This document shows, in pieces, positions 31,678-43,984 of a stretch of DNA of 64,000 nt. Every line of letters starts with the position of its first letter. The first letter of the stretch is position 1. Origin of the DNA: Thozetella sp. PMI_491. Taxonomy: Eukaryota > Ascomycota > Sordariomycetes > Chaetosphaeriales > Chaetosphaeriaceae. Position numbers and translations under genes: made by a program. The DNA is taken from assembly GCA_021432635.1 (NCBI GenBank), contig MU270093.1, positions 1 through 64,000 on the forward strand, in the 5' to 3' direction. The notes beneath the pieces were generated by a model. It was not told where the DNA came from and made no database searches. It saw nothing but the letters and a program-made list of their open reading frames with translations.

Positions 31678-32429
31678 TTAGAACCAGCGGCGGCGGCGGG
31701 GCGCGTAGCCAAGCTCGGCCTTGTCAACAGTAGTGGTACGACGCCGATGCATGCGACCAGAGCAGCAGGTAAGGAAGAGGAGGATGGTACCCAGCAGGGA
31801 GCAGATGCCTGAGACGAGGATGGTCCACGCCGCCGTGCTGTAGTGAGCATCGGAGCCCTGCCCATCGTCGCTGATGTTGGACCGGACGATGCTGAAGAGG
31901 ACGAAGTCGATGATGAGGACCACGCAGGTAATGAGGAAGGCGACCAGCGCTACCACGGAGGCAAGGAACGAGCCCACGAAGCCGGCGCCAAGGCCGAGCA
32001 TGAAGGCAATGAAGTTGGCAGCACATGCGATGGGGTGCAGGATCATGGCCTTGGTGAGGGAATCGGTGGTCGACTTGGCGTAGTCAGAGAAGTCGGTTCC
32101 TTCGACCTTGTGCATGACATCTGCGGGCGAGTAGCCGAGCTTTGTTGGCGAGCATTGGAAGCTGTGGAGGAGGTAAGCCGTCTGTCGCGGACAGCGCAAG
32201 ATGAGGAGCAGCAGTGTACTTACCCGTCACCATCCACATTCTTGGTGCAATAACCCCACATCCCAAAGACGACGTAGGCATGGTCGTTGGCGTTTTGGTT
32301 GCCAAGGTCGACCTTCATGAGGCCAATATCATTGACTACTGGCGCCGAGATGCAAGTGATGATGAGCAGGACCGTAGCTGCGAACAGCAGGAAGGAGCCG
32401 ATATGGTGGAAAAAGCCCGTCTGCGCCAT
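31678..32429 (-). CDS. SUR7/PalI family four-TM membrane protein
   Basis: Two exons, 32429-32224 and 32161-31678, encode 229 aa. The 62-bp intron has donor GTAAGT and acceptor CACAG and splits a Gly codon. The first transmembrane segment (FLLFAATVLLIITCISAPVV) is near the N-terminus. It is followed by an extracellular loop with FGMWGYC and a later Cys in FQCSP, as in claudin-like SUR7/PalI proteins. Three more membrane segments follow, two of them closely spaced, then a Cys-Cys and a basic tail (RRRTTT, RRRR). Family members work at eisosomes or in the pH-sensing PalI/Rim9 branch; the sequence does not decide between them. A TATA-like TTTATATC lies about 215 bp upstream on this strand. Confidence 0.88.
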
Positions 32430-33842
32430 GTTGGCTTGGTTATGTGTGTGCTATTGGGAAGCTAAGTGGTAGGTGCGCTCGTCTTGTTCCTGTCTGTTTG
32501 TCTGCGGATCTGAGGCCGGCGGCTGTTGTCTAGAGGCCCAATGAGAAGGACTGCTGCCCTTATTTGAGGAAAGAACTTGGGATGATCACTGGGAGAAGAG
32601 GACTGGCTGGGTGGCTGGGGGGATGGTGGGAGGGAATGTCTGGATATAAAGACATGTGTTTGGTGTCCTGCAAGGACGAGACAGCCAAGTTTGGGTTTGG
32701 GGGGGAAGCCCAACGAGCCCTGCGACGGGAGGATCTGATCGTCGTCGACGTCATCCGGTTCCCTTCACGGCCATGGCGAAGGAGTGGTTCAGCCATCATA
32801 TGATCGGTCATACAATTTCTGTTACTACCAGAGCTGTGCGACGGCCCGTCATTTGCTGGGTGCTCGGCCGCTGGTGCCATGGGGTGTGCCGGGCGCAGAC
32901 TTGTTTTCGCGGCACTTGGTGTCATTGGCATGCGCCGAGCGGCTGTGGTTGGTGACGTAACTGGACAACTGGGGTAGGCCGGCCACGATCTTTGCTCCCG
33001 CCCCACCATTGCCTGTTCCTGTTTCGCCGTTTCAGAACAGCAGGTGTGCATCCGAGCCCCACAGGCAACGTCAGTAGTGACAAAAATCCGCCCGGTTTTT
33101 GTAATGGCTGCTGTCACTGCCCAGAGCTATCCACGACCTCCGCCATCCCATGTTCGTCTCTCCCCATCATCGTGTAGACTAGGGCAGCCCGCCAAAAAAA
33201 AAACCCCCACCGCCCTTTCCGGCGATAACTTGGAAAGACTAGGTGGGTACTGCGCACAATGGATCAAAAGACTTGCATCGTGGTCGGGAACTCCTTGATG
33301 CTTGATCGCCCCTGGCAAGTCAAGTTGGTGGGTGTGCGGGTTGACCCCCTTGAGACGTAGATTGTCCCGAGTCGAATCCTGGGCAGGATGGCTCCAGCCC
33401 AACACCAACATACCTTACTACTGGCTGCCCCTTCTACCTAGCTACGGAGGCGTGCCAGCGTGGACCACATGTTCCTTATTCATCCGAACGGATTGATTGG
33501 CGAATTCGTTTGGTGAGTTCGATTGGTGAATCGCTCGCGTGAGCCCAGCTAAGCTCGTTCGCACCTCGATTCACCCGTCTGGGGAATGCATGCCGGGTGC
33601 AAGAGTAGAGGGCCGACCTGGCAACTGGCCACAAGCGTGGCTGGAGACACGGCACGGTGCGACCAGTTCTCTCTCCCGAGGGGCAGGACCTCAGCCGCGA
33701 GATACTCTTAGCCCGGAATCCGGAACCAGGGCCAGCCGATGGCGACGTGCGCGGAAGTATGTGACCTTGGCCGTTTTGGAGTGCTGTCTGTTCAGAGAGG
33801 GACAGGCAAGATAATATCCAATACGAAGCACCGCGATTGCGC
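32430..33842. other. Intergenic region, no gene recognised
   Basis: These 1.4 kb contain the upstream region of the SUR7/PalI gene and the 3' flank of the next minus-strand gene. A 185-codon minus frame (32560-33117) overlaps plus frames and shows no motif. A tRNA-like B box near 33370 was tested and rejected. Confidence 0.5.
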
Positions 33843-34633
33843 CTACGGATCGCGGCGTGGTTCGTCACGATTCGCGCGGTGCTCCTCGGCAAACTCGGCT
33901 TCTTCTTCCTCGAGGGCATCAATGATGACCTGCGCACTAGGGTCCTTGCTGTCGTCGGCTCTTCCCATCCGCGATTCGATCTCCTTGACTAGCCTGGCTT
34001 GGTCCCGGCGCCTCTTGCGATCCATGATGTGGAAGAGCTTGTCCGTCCGGTCTTCGGTTTCGGCCTCGACCTGGCCGCAGCTCTCCCAGTCCACAAGCCC
34101 CTTCTGAGCGATACCCCAGGGCACGGCAGATCTCAGCGCAAATAGGGCGAAAGACCGCGAGTCGTTGAACAGGTTCCGTTCGTCGGGCCAAGGGCCGTAG
34201 AGTGGCGACTGGCTGATGCGTGCCTTGTGTCTGTAGTCCTGTGCTGGGAAGATTTCGACGTTGAAAACTCTTCGCGCGGCGGATCCGAACTTGCTCGACG
34301 TGCCCGTTGCTGGACGCGAGGGGGACGCATCGCCCGCATACTCGTACTGGAGGGGGCTGCTATTGACGAGATCTGAGGCGGTAGTATGCTGTGCAGCTAC
34401 GGAGATGAACGAGGAGTCGTCCTGCATCAGTCAGAAATGCTGCCCTCCACTAGTTTACTAGGCGTCTTCCTCACCTGCTGCTTCTTGAAAACCTCGATCT
34501 CGCCATACTGCTGGAGGGCCCTCAGCACTGAGCGGCGCTCCGACAGCCCGACGGGTGCAGGCTTGACACGGAGATAGATCGAGCGATTAGGGATTGATTC
34601 AAGGGCCGCAGATGCCGCTCGCTTTGCAGCCAT
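33843..34633 (-). CDS. Unrecognised small protein, possibly with a divergent RRM-like N-terminus
   Basis: Two exons, 34633-34475 and 34421-33843, encode 245 aa. The 53-bp intron (donor GTGAGG, acceptor TGCAG, CTGAC branch) lies between whole codons after FKKQQ. Residues about 15-75 have the beta-alpha-beta feel of an RNA-recognition motif: IYLRVKPAP, then an ERRSVLRALQQYGEIEVFKK helix and strand, then FISVAA. No RNP signature is clear. The middle has short motifs (FNVEIFPAQDYRH, SPLYGPWP), and the C-terminus is strongly charged with a run of Glu. The N-terminus is basic and could be a mitochondrial presequence. I do not recognise the family. The splice-consistent structure and composition argue it is a real gene. 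Confidence 0.7.
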
Positions 34634-35309
34634 TTTCGCACAGGGGGTGTGAACCCCTTGGTTTGCTGCTAACAGAGCTCGTCGTTCGTGAATTGGATGG
34701 AGGCAACAAAGTCCGATATCTCAGGAAAAGTTAGGAAACGAAACATTGGGCGGCGGCAAAGTGGGGAACCTTTTCCCCGCGTCTGATTGGCCAATTGTCT
34801 AATAGCTCGTACCCGCATCTCAGATGGCGAGACGACATGCAAGACTAGGTCGGCACTTAGACAAAGCGCATAGACTTACGAGCAAGAGCGACCGAGGAGG
34901 ACAATTTTGAGGCGTCCTACTACTACCGTCAGATCTAATACATAGAAGAGTGACACAAGAAAACTATGCAAGACATGAAAGAGAAGGATTCCCGAAGCGT
35001 TTCGCCCCAAGGGCTGCATGAGCATGTCTAAATGTGTGCAGTATCATCCACCAGCCGCGATGAGTACTTGTCATGCAATTACCGTTACGGAGGAGCATAT
35101 TCTGCTCTTGAGGATAATTCTCCGCCTTATCCGTCTGTCTAGGACCTCTCGGATCTGCATGGTAGCACGATCATCCCCTCTGCTCTATCTGCTGGTGGAT
35201 CTTGAAGTCTGTGCTGCTTCACCCCTGCATGTTCATCCCTCCGGACTGATCACATATTGTGTATAATGCTTTCCGCTACGACAAACATGGCATCTTCGAG
35301 GGAGATAAG

Positions 35310-35425
35310 TTTGGACAAAGGGGTTTTGGGTGTGAGGGAGGAGGATGCTTTGAACAAAGGCCTTTCAAAGTGCGAGGGAGGATGGTGGTTTGGACAAAGG
35401 ACTTTTGAGTGTGAGGGAGAAGGGT
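35310..35425. repeat. 40-bp minisatellite, 3 units
   Basis: Three diverged units start at 35310, 35349 and 35389. Each begins TTTGGACAAAGG or TTTGAACAAAGG, then an AAGTGCGAGGGAGG or GTGTGAGGGAG half. Periods are 39 and 40 bp, not multiples of three, which speaks against a coding repeat. Confidence 0.75.
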
Positions 35426-38400
35426 TCCAGAGAAGCAAGGAGCGAGAGGAGTGGCCTCGCTCGACGGCGATATTCTGGTGTCTACCTAAGGAGAAACAGA
35501 AGACTTGATCAGGGGGGGCTTCGTACTTGTTCCAGAGCACGGGCCACGCATGTGCAAGCCTGGGCAGGTAGCTAGTTGTTGCCTACGTTCATCATCTGGT
35601 GAGCTCGGTGAACTTAGGTGTGGCGTAAGCCTCGCGATAGCGAATGCCATGTCTGGAACTGAGTTCCGTAATCAGTGGAAGACGTGAGGATCTTGATCCA
35701 GAAGCACTGATCCGGGACCTAAGACGGATCCTACAAATCTCGCAGCTCAAGACCATGGCCCGAGGCGATCCTCTCAAGGACACGAACCAGATTAAGCAAG
35801 CCCATCGCCCACGGCGCCCAGCGCCACGAAATTGGTTCGAGACATAAATGGGCCCCGAGACATGGTCCTCAGGATAGAATAGGGATTGGGGGACTCGGAG
35901 TCTGAAGCCTAGTCGAGCGAGCCCTGTTTGGGAATGCAGGCAGCCCTAGCAATGCTTTTTGGGGGGGTATTCCAATCACCGAGAGCCGGGACGGGTGTGA
36001 CATGTCCCTGGGCTGTCACTGCCGACCGTTGCAATGTGCAAATCCTCCGAGACCCGGGTAGGCAAACACAGTCTGTCCTGGTAGCCGCCTCTCGCTCCAC
36101 GCCACAGCCAGGGCATAGAAGCGAGCTCCAGAAAATACTCGTTTGAATGGTTTCTGCGGGCCGCCGCGAATAGTACCCGCAACAAGGCAATAATATTAGC
36201 TATCACATAAGATCCACGACGTGGCGCCTGAATAATGGGCCTACCCACAGCGCATGGAGCCCAAGAGAGAGCAAGCTAGGGAAGCCAGTGGGTATTTGCG
36301 GGAGAAGCTGGGTCCCGTAAATAGCCCACAAGTGGTGCTATTCCCGACTCTCCTCTCCAGCTTCTGCTACGGTAGCCACTAAGAAAAGCGCGCTGTGTAC
36401 GAGTAGTACCACGTAGACGCCCGCCCTACCAGACCGGCGGCTCCGGACCTGCAGCCAGCGGCTAGCGCCGACTGAACACGGGCTGAGAACAAGGCAAAAA
36501 AGAAACAACAAGGAAGAGAAGGAAAAAAATTAAATTCAAAGCTAGGGGGCCAACACCGGGTTCAAGCGCGGGTCGTCAGCGGGAGCCCGCACGGCGCGGC
36601 GTGGATGATCGCCTCTTGGTAGCAGGCCTAAATAACTAATTATATGCGGAATCGCGGAATCCGCTGCTGTGTTCCGCTAGCTTGGCCGGGGAAGCTAGAG
36701 GGTGGGAGGAGTGTACTCAGTGTAGTCGACGACGATCCTAACCCAAAGCGGGTGCGGAAGCCAACAGACGAACGGGGCTGCTGGGCCCCGCGCCCTCAGC
36801 AGGAGCCTGCATCAGAAATTATTGCTCCATATACGGAGTAGACGCACATAGACGCACCACCACTTGGCCGACCGTGGGCGACGAAGGTGGGTGACAGATG
36901 ACAACCCTGCAGGGAGGAATCACCGAGATTGAGCCCAACAGGGCATCCAGCCGCAAGCAACCACCCCCCCGGCGGCCACAGCATGCTACGAACTAACGGC
37001 GGCCACCGTCGAGCATGGGGACTTTGCCCTTCGACAGGCCACAGGCAAGGACCGGCCCCCCCCCCCCCTCCCCTTCCACCCTCCCTTCTCTAGTTGACAA
37101 GTCATTAATCTTGGGTCGAAGATCCGGCATGCACAGCCGATGCAGACGTGCCGCCGGAAAGGACCCGAGATGCAACTCGGGCTCCCCTCCCCCCTATAGA
37201 ATACAGGCGCTATACAGTACAAACCCACTGAAGGGCGCACCAGTACTATGGTACCACTGCCTCGGTCTCGTTCCCGTGCGTGATGGGCGCGGCGTGCCCC
37301 AAGCTGCTATCTATACTATGTAGGTGCCTCGCCGGCTTGCTTCCCCGGTCCCCCAGAAGCCGAAGTGGGACTTAAGGCAGGGTATGTGCATAATAGTCAA
37401 GGAAAGAGAAGAAGAAAAGAAACGAAAAAGAAGGCCCCTCCCGCCGCCACGTCGCACAGTGGTCGAGCCGGCGGGCGGCAGCCCAACCGTACCCGTACCA
37501 TACTAGGACCGGGCATCTAGCCAGCGCCGCCAAGGCGCTGTGAGAGTTCCGGCCTGGTGCCTCTTCTTGCTACTGCAGCGCTATAGACGGACATGGCTTC
37601 TCCAAAAAGCGCGGCCCACTAGCTTACTGGCTGCCCCCCAAAAGCTCCTTCCTTTCTTGAGCACCGAGTTTCCAAATCATTCGCTTGCCCCAACGCCCTG
37701 GGACCCAGCTGTTGGCCTGCGATCGGCGTCTGGCGCAATCCCCCAGGCGAAGCCGGCTGGCCCAATCCTGAACCTTAAACAGGCCACACGACTCGCCCCC
37801 TGAGGAAATGAACCACCTGGGCCGCCTCCGCCCCGCGCCCGCGCGTGTCTAACCGGCCCGGCAGTCTGGGCCAACGCGCACACCATAGGGCTTCGAGATG
37901 TCCTCTCGCGCGGGGCTGACATCGATCGCGAGCTGGTGTGAGCGGGAGCGTTTTCTGCTGTTTCATGCGCGTTTGCAGACCAGCATTGGGCCGGGGAAGC
38001 AGCCCGGTGACTCGTGCATGCCACCTTTCGCGTGCGCACCGGCGCGGGCGCGGCTAGGCCAAGCCCAAGAAGGACCGAAAATGGGCAGCCTGCGCGGGTG
38101 CAGGGCCGGGCTGGGGCTTATCGCCTGAATTATCCGTCTGAGACCCCAACGGAGGTCGACGCGCTGCCCGTGGTTGCAGGGGAATAACAAAGGAGCAAAC
38201 CACGCAGCCGGGACTGGCCTCTCAGGGCCTCTGAGACCCTCGACCCAAGGCTCGAGATGCCAAGAGCACGCTATGTGCTACCATTGTACAGCATTTGGGC
38301 TCACATGTTGCGGCGTGGCGGGAGCACCGACACGCGCCAAAAAGCAAGGGTGAAGCGAGTGCCCGCGTTGACTGGACGCCACTTGCGACGGCCTAATGCG

Positions 38401-39899
38401 AGAAGACGCTGGTCCTGGGTTGTCGAGATTCCCCAGCACGGGTCCCCCTGTCTTCAAATCCCCCATGGACAGGCAGCTTGCGACTCTCGATCGCCCAGCG
38501 GGATGATGTGCAATGCTTCTATCTATCGACCCGAGTCCGACAGCTACCCTGATCGACTCCCGCGTATCCGTACTACCTTATAGAATCCATCGGGGATTAT
38601 TACCTTCCGGTCCCCTCCCCTTGGCGCTGACGAGGGTCCGCGGGAAGGTGGATGTATGTAGTACGAGCTCCACCTGCAAGAGCGGGCTGTGGGGGCAGGG
38701 AAGAGGAAGGGGGAATGGCCTGGCGGCCCCCCCTGTGGCATGGCACGTTGGTAACGGCTGATTCACCCAGTGAAGGTAAAAGGGCCCCAGGCGAAACAGG
38801 GCAGGATGCCTAGCTGACCGGACTGAGCTCGGCCGTCGGGGTTTGTACAGGGGACCGAGGTACTAGAGTACTTTATTACATGCAATGGTTGTGTATTGAC
38901 AACGGAGACAAGAGGAAGCCGAACGAGGTACGGGCTAATAGCAAAAGAAAAGAAAAAAAAAGAAAGAAAAGGGAACGGCCCAATACGCGTGGAATGGATG
39001 AACCCCTTGCGCAAGCAATACTATTTCTGTTGTTTGCGTCCCAGCAAGCAAAAGGGGATGTCCGTAAAGAGAAAGAGGCTGGACGAGATGGTCCAGCGAC
39101 GTTTCCCTTTGCGCCTGCGACGTAGGAAGAAAAAAAAAAGCCAATCCTGAATTAGTATCACATCTGTCCAACCTGTCGCCTGAGTCAGGAATCGGGTTGG
39201 AAGGAGAGGACAGCATGCGGGAAGGCAACGCGACCCAGACATCCGGGACATCTGCCTCCCTGACTGTGTGCGCACTGTGCAGGCGCCCCCCTTCCCATCA
39301 TCAAAAGGTCCCAAGAGAAACGCCTGGCCTAAGAGAGGGGCCCTGAGATTGGATGGCAACCGGGGCAGTGCCACCGGGACTGCTACCCACCGCTGCACGG
39401 GTACGTACTGTCGGGGACCGGGGGCTCAAGGCCCCTCCCACCCCCAAGACAGACCCAACCAAGCGGAGGAGCCCACAGGACAGGACAGCTCGGGCGGCAC
39501 CCGACTTGGAAACGTCAGGAGGGCCAGTGAGGGAGCTTTCACGGTGCCAAGCGGGGCACTGACTGGTCATCCCGCCGTTCCCAGAGCCAAAGAGCCGGCG
39601 ACATGCCCAGCAGGACGGACCAACAAGCTGCTTTTAGGTTGGCCCCAAAGCTAGCCAATCCCTGGCTTACCTGACCCGGCGGTCAACCTTCTCAGTGGGG
39701 AGAAGCTGGGGGAGAAGAAGCTGGGGGCGCTGGTCACCGAAGGCGAAGTACGTACTGCGATCGAAAGGAGCAAGAGGGAGAGAAAAGGCATTAAAAAAAA
39801 CAAGAGAGTGTGTAAGAGATAGGGGAGCAGGGAAGGGGAAGGCATGCTCCCCAAGTCGTGTCAATTCGGACTGGCGATTTGATGGCGCCGTTTTTTTCC

Positions 39900-40931
39900 T
39901 TCCTTGACCAATCGCTCGACCCTTTTCCTTTCCCCTCCACCTTCCCTCCTCCTTCCTCGGTCCTGTTCCCTTCTCCTATCCAAGACCCCCCTCTCGTTCA
40001 AATCCAAACGTAGAACGTTCGGCTGTTTTCGCCCTCGCTGAGTCTCTCCGAAATCGACGACACTCAATCAAATAGAGCCATCCTTAAGTCGAGACAGGTC
40101 TTGCTCCCCAGGTTTCCCTCTCACCTCGCTCTAGACCAACCAGAAACAAACGGCCAACCTACTGGGACACGCCCCCCCTCCTTCCCCCCATCCTCGCCTC
40201 GGACCCTCTCCACGTCCCAGGGAAAGCGGTGCTCGCACAGTGCCAATTCTGTCGCATGTCCTCGCTCCCGCGACGTTCCCAGAGTTCTAACGATTGGGAG
40301 GGAAAAGGGCCTAGTCTGCCTGCAGTTGGTCCTGTCGACTGATAGCGGCCTCTTTTATTTTCCTTATTCCCCTCCGCGTCGCCCTTTAGACCTCTTTTTT
40401 TCGTCTTCCCCCATCCGGCGTTGCAGTCGCCAGCCCAAAAGCAAATTCTCGCCACCTTAAAAAGACCAGAAAGAAAAGGCCCCGGCAGCAGAGAGGAGAG
40501 AGAGTGCGAGAGTCCGGCCGCCTCGCACTGCCGGCCCGTCTCGCGGTTCCACGGATCTAGACCTCGTCGTTCCTCAGTGTCGCACGCCCCCCCCCCCTCC
40601 AACAAGTCAGCCAGACGGCATCCCGCGATTGCCTGGCCCGTCAGGCTATCGTGATCGAGCTACCTAACCGCACTACACTGCTAGTCAGACCATCAGCTCG
40701 CGTTATTTCGCTCATCTTCGGCCGCCCTGGCCTTCGCCTTTTCGTGGCCGCCACCAAGTCCTTAGTCGACGCCTTCCAGCTCTAGTGCAGAACCTGCAGA
40801 TGTCTTGATAACTACTGGGTCCCCTCCCAGCACATCGGACCTCTCTGTCAGTCCACTTGCCTCCTCCATCAAATCAGCCCGCGTCCTCGCCCAAGCTGCC
40901 GGGTCGCGCGTGCGGAGAGAGGAGAGGCGCC
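39900..40931 (+). promoter_or_regulatory. CT-rich upstream region of the gene at 40932
   Basis: About 1 kb of pyrimidine-rich plus-strand sequence leads to the ATG. The look matches the leader before 25882. Short upstream frames are present. Core elements were not identified. Confidence 0.35.
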
Positions 40932-42050
40932 ATGTTCAATTTTTACACGCTGGGCATGCAGACGAGGGCATCGGGTGCCGCCGATGATGAAGGAATCGAG
41001 GTGTCGCCAGACGACACCGCGTCTGGTACATTATCCTCGACGAACCACCCGATGTCAACGTCAGCACCAGCACCAGCATCAGCATCAACATCAGCATTAC
41101 CGCCCACACAAGACCCTGTATCCGTACCACCACAACCGGATACGCCGCCATTGCCATCACCCATACCGGCGGCGTCATCATTCGATCAAAACGAGACACC
41201 GCTGGCACCATCGTCGCCGATGGCTATCGATACTTTGACTCGCACCCTTAGCCGGCAAAACTTGCAATTAGACGAACTCGCTTCTGCACCACGGATGCTG
41301 CCGGCCCAGGTGCCCGTGTTAGACATGCCAAGCCCTCGGCCATGGCCCGGGCTCGAGGTGGACGACGAGCCGCACTACGACCCTATGTCTATTGACATGT
41401 TCGCGCCGGGACCCTTGGAAGCCGACGAGAACCCTAGTTATCCTGCGCCTAACTCAGAGAGGCTGCTGCGGCAGTTGCGCAGCCAGTTTCACAACAATCC
41501 TACCAACAGATCTAGGATCCAATCCCTGGTGGACGACATGATGACGGTGTCGGACAGCCTGCCAGAGCCGTCCATTGCGCCTACCCCAGCGCCCCAGGAG
41601 CCGCCAGTTTCGACGACCACACAGACACCTCAAATCATTTCCGAGAACAGTCTGGAGCCTGACCCCAGGTATGCTATCCCGGATGGCATATCGGACAGCC
41701 TGCAAGTCGACACAGAATGGGCCAAGCAGGCCGAGGAAGAAGAGGACGGGGCGTGGGCCGCCCAATTTCTAAGCCTCCGTCGCGCCAAGTACAGGGGACT
41801 GGCCAAGAGGCAGCGACATGGCGACGGTATAGTCACATACGAAGGGGCCCAAGCAACCGCCTTCCGCTGCGAGAACGTCGTCAGGAGCCGGATCCGAATG
41901 CGGAGAAGAGACAAGGACAAGACGCACCGCAGCAAGAGCATGGCATCCTCGGTCGCCACGTCGTCCGTTATGTCCTCCCCTGTCGTTCCACCCTCAATTC
42001 CATCGCCAGCACTGCCTCCAGTTCCGATGCCTCCGCCAGATTGGCCTTAG
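40932..42050 (+). CDS. Unrecognised disordered protein with a conserved-looking basic C-terminal region
   Basis: A single exon encodes 372 aa from the ATG at 40932 (GCGCCATGT); the frame is open further upstream but only with a TTG, so I use the ATG. The first about 140 residues are Ser/Thr/Pro/Ala-rich with a repetitive APAPASAS-like stretch. The middle is acidic with YDPMSIDMF and SERLLRQLRSQF elements that could be helical. Residues about 255-335 look like the structured part: DTEWAKQAEEEEDGAWAAQ, then FLSLRRAKYRGLAKR and a very basic RSRIRMRRRDKDK. The tail is Pro-rich. No known domain is recognised. A nuclear role is conceivable from the basic patch, but this is a guess. Confidence 0.7.
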   Translation: MFNFYTLGMQTRASGAADDEGIEVSPDDTASGTLSSTNHPMSTSAPAPASASTSALPPTQDPVSVPPQPDTPPLPSPIPAASSFDQNETPLAPSSPMAIDTLTRTLSRQNLQLDELASAPRMLPAQVPVLDMPSPRPWPGLEVDDEPHYDPMSIDMFAPGPLEADENPSYPAPNSERLLRQLRSQFHNNPTNRSRIQSLVDDMMTVSDSLPEPSIAPTPAPQEPPVSTTTQTPQIISENSLEPDPRYAIPDGISDSLQVDTEWAKQAEEEEDGAWAAQFLSLRRAKYRGLAKRQRHGDGIVTYEGAQATAFRCENVVRSRIRMRRRDKDKTHRSKSMASSVATSSVMSSPVVPPSIPSPALPPVPMPPPDWP

Positions 42051-43984
42051 CTCGCTTGCACTGGCCATTTTTCTATTTTAACTTTTTTTATTTGCCTTTC
42101 AAGGTGTAAAGGTGGAATTCCAATTTGACATACAGCACATATACCCAGGGGAGCACGGTGTCATGGGATCGGAATTCGAAGAGGCTCTATCATGAACAGC
42201 GATGTTCATCGTCTTTTGAGATTTTAAGGAGAAGAGGTCTTGTCTTGGACTTCTCCTTAGCGGGCGTTTGAACGGTGTCGCCGCTGTGGAGGCCCAATGG
42301 ACACGGCTTTACAACACGGCAGCATATTTTACGGCGTTATTTGATGTTTTCCTTCCACTCCTCAGGAGCCCTCGAGGGCGTTGGCCTCTGGACACATTTG
42401 GGGCAACATTCGACACCTTAGATCTGGTTCAGGGAAAGGTTGGGGCTGGCGCCGTCAGGCATGGTCTACAAAGGAGAATGCGCGAGCATGTGATGGGTCG
42501 CGACCGCTTGGAGACAAAGGCGGCGATGTGTAGATACAAGCCTAGCTGCTGTTGTTAATAGTATGCTGCTAGACATGGGAGCAGAGTAGGGATGGAGAGG
42601 AATCGAACGAGACCCTCGGCTCTACCCTTTCCCTTTGATGGGTAAGGAGGGTTACTAGGTCCAATTCTGGATTGGTCAAACCATTGCCATACTGCTGTGC
42701 CAGATCTTTCCTTTGTCTCTCGAGGTCATTCAGATCCTGTCGCCCCTCCGGGAGCCCTGCAGCACACAGTGCCCGTGGCTCTCAAGCCAGGGGGCTATGA
42801 TCACGCCGCCCTGCGAGAAGGGAGAGCGAGCTAGTGTTGAAGAAAAGGCGCTAAGTCTATGTTCGTTCCTATTTGGAACCAACGACTGGCAGGGGTATAG
42901 CATCATGCAATAGATGCAGGAGAACGCTGCACCTTTCGCTGTGACCGATCCCTAGTGCCATGCTGGCGCGTGGTACGGGCCTGCTGCGCCTACTGGCGGC
43001 GTACGGCCACCCCGTCCATCATAACATGCGGCTCCTCACCACAAGGGAGGGAGTTGGCGGCCGGGCGTCCAATCACCACCATCGCTAAGGCTCACCTTGG
43101 CCACAATGTGATCTGGGCTATAAACCTTATTGACGCGGTGAGAATGCCCCGGCGCCCTAGTCGTCTCATGGGATGCGAAGCACTGATCAATTGAAAGGTC
43201 ACCGGGACGCGCCCCCATCGCTGACGCCGAAAGGTCGCTGGCAACCCCCCCAAGTCCGTCTATCTTGGACGCCGTTGAAGACTGAGCGAAGCAGAAGGAA
43301 GTGGCACGTTGCATTCCACAGGCCCATCGAGTCGAGGCCTATCCATGTGTCTCACTCGTTACCCCCCCCCCTTCTCTTACCCTCCTCGCTCCTCGGACTC
43401 TTTGAGAGCAAGAAGAGGCGGGCCCTTCTCTTTGTGGCGGATGCCTTCCTCGGGCCAAATGGCTACGGCAACAATTGAGCCTTAACGGTTCCCAATCAAA
43501 GACATTGAGGGGAGACGAGGTCCTCGGGCGGCGCTAGGGGCCACACACCACTGCGCAGTGTTTGGCGGCGATGCTCGGCCAGGAATGGATCTCCCTTGGG
43601 GGGTCAACTGCATTCCAGTGCCCGACAATGGGCCTCGCCCACCTCATTACACACACGAGCTAGCTTGTGGGTGGAGGAGAGGGGAGCTCTAGCAGGAGAA
43701 TCCTAATTATGGCCTACCACAGCTCTTGACATGCCTGTCATAGCTGCTGTTGCCATAGCAGACCCTGGTATTTTGTTGACTCGTCCGAGTGGCCCGCCGC
43801 CCCTTACCCGGTGCGACAGATGAGATACAATCACCACCTCGTGGCCTCCTCACCTCCTCTTCGTCTCTCCTCTTCTCTTTTCCCCTCCCACTACCACTCT
43901 GCCCTGCAGTGCACCCACTCGTACGCCCAGGAGTTGCCGCGCGGGCATAAGCACAGAGACATCCTCCGCACCTCCAACCTCGAG
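42051..43984. other. 1.9 kb intergenic region upstream of wetA
   Basis: The 3' flank of the preceding gene, then the promoter region of wetA. Frames up to about 100 aa occur without motifs. From 43800 onward the sequence is CT-rich and open in the wetA frame (in-frame ATG at 43820), but the encoded residues look like translated leader. Confidence 0.5.

Larger units (their letters stand above)
34634..40931. other. 6.3 kb gene-poor region
   Basis: This is the longest stretch without a supported gene. It contains a 40-bp minisatellite (35310-35425), many G or C runs and A-rich tracts, and only short overlapping frames. No transposase, reverse transcriptase or terminal repeat was recognised, and it is not AT-rich as heavily RIP-mutated DNA would be. 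From about 39900 to 40900 the plus strand becomes CT-rich, probably promoter and leader of the gene at 40932. A non-coding RNA cannot be excluded. Confidence 0.5.

Noticed and set aside
33355-33410. B-box-like GGATTCGACTC on the minus strand
   Set aside because: No 5' half with matching acceptor stem was found at tRNA distance.
35644-35847. 67-codon plus frame with charged helical look (DPEALIRDLRRIL)
   Set aside because: Too short, no flanking reverse transcriptase or transposase motifs and no repeats at its ends.
43820-43984. In-frame N-terminal extension of WetA from the ATG at 43820
   Set aside because: Encodes leader-like sequence from CT-rich DNA and precedes the part resembling WetA; kept only as an alternative start.
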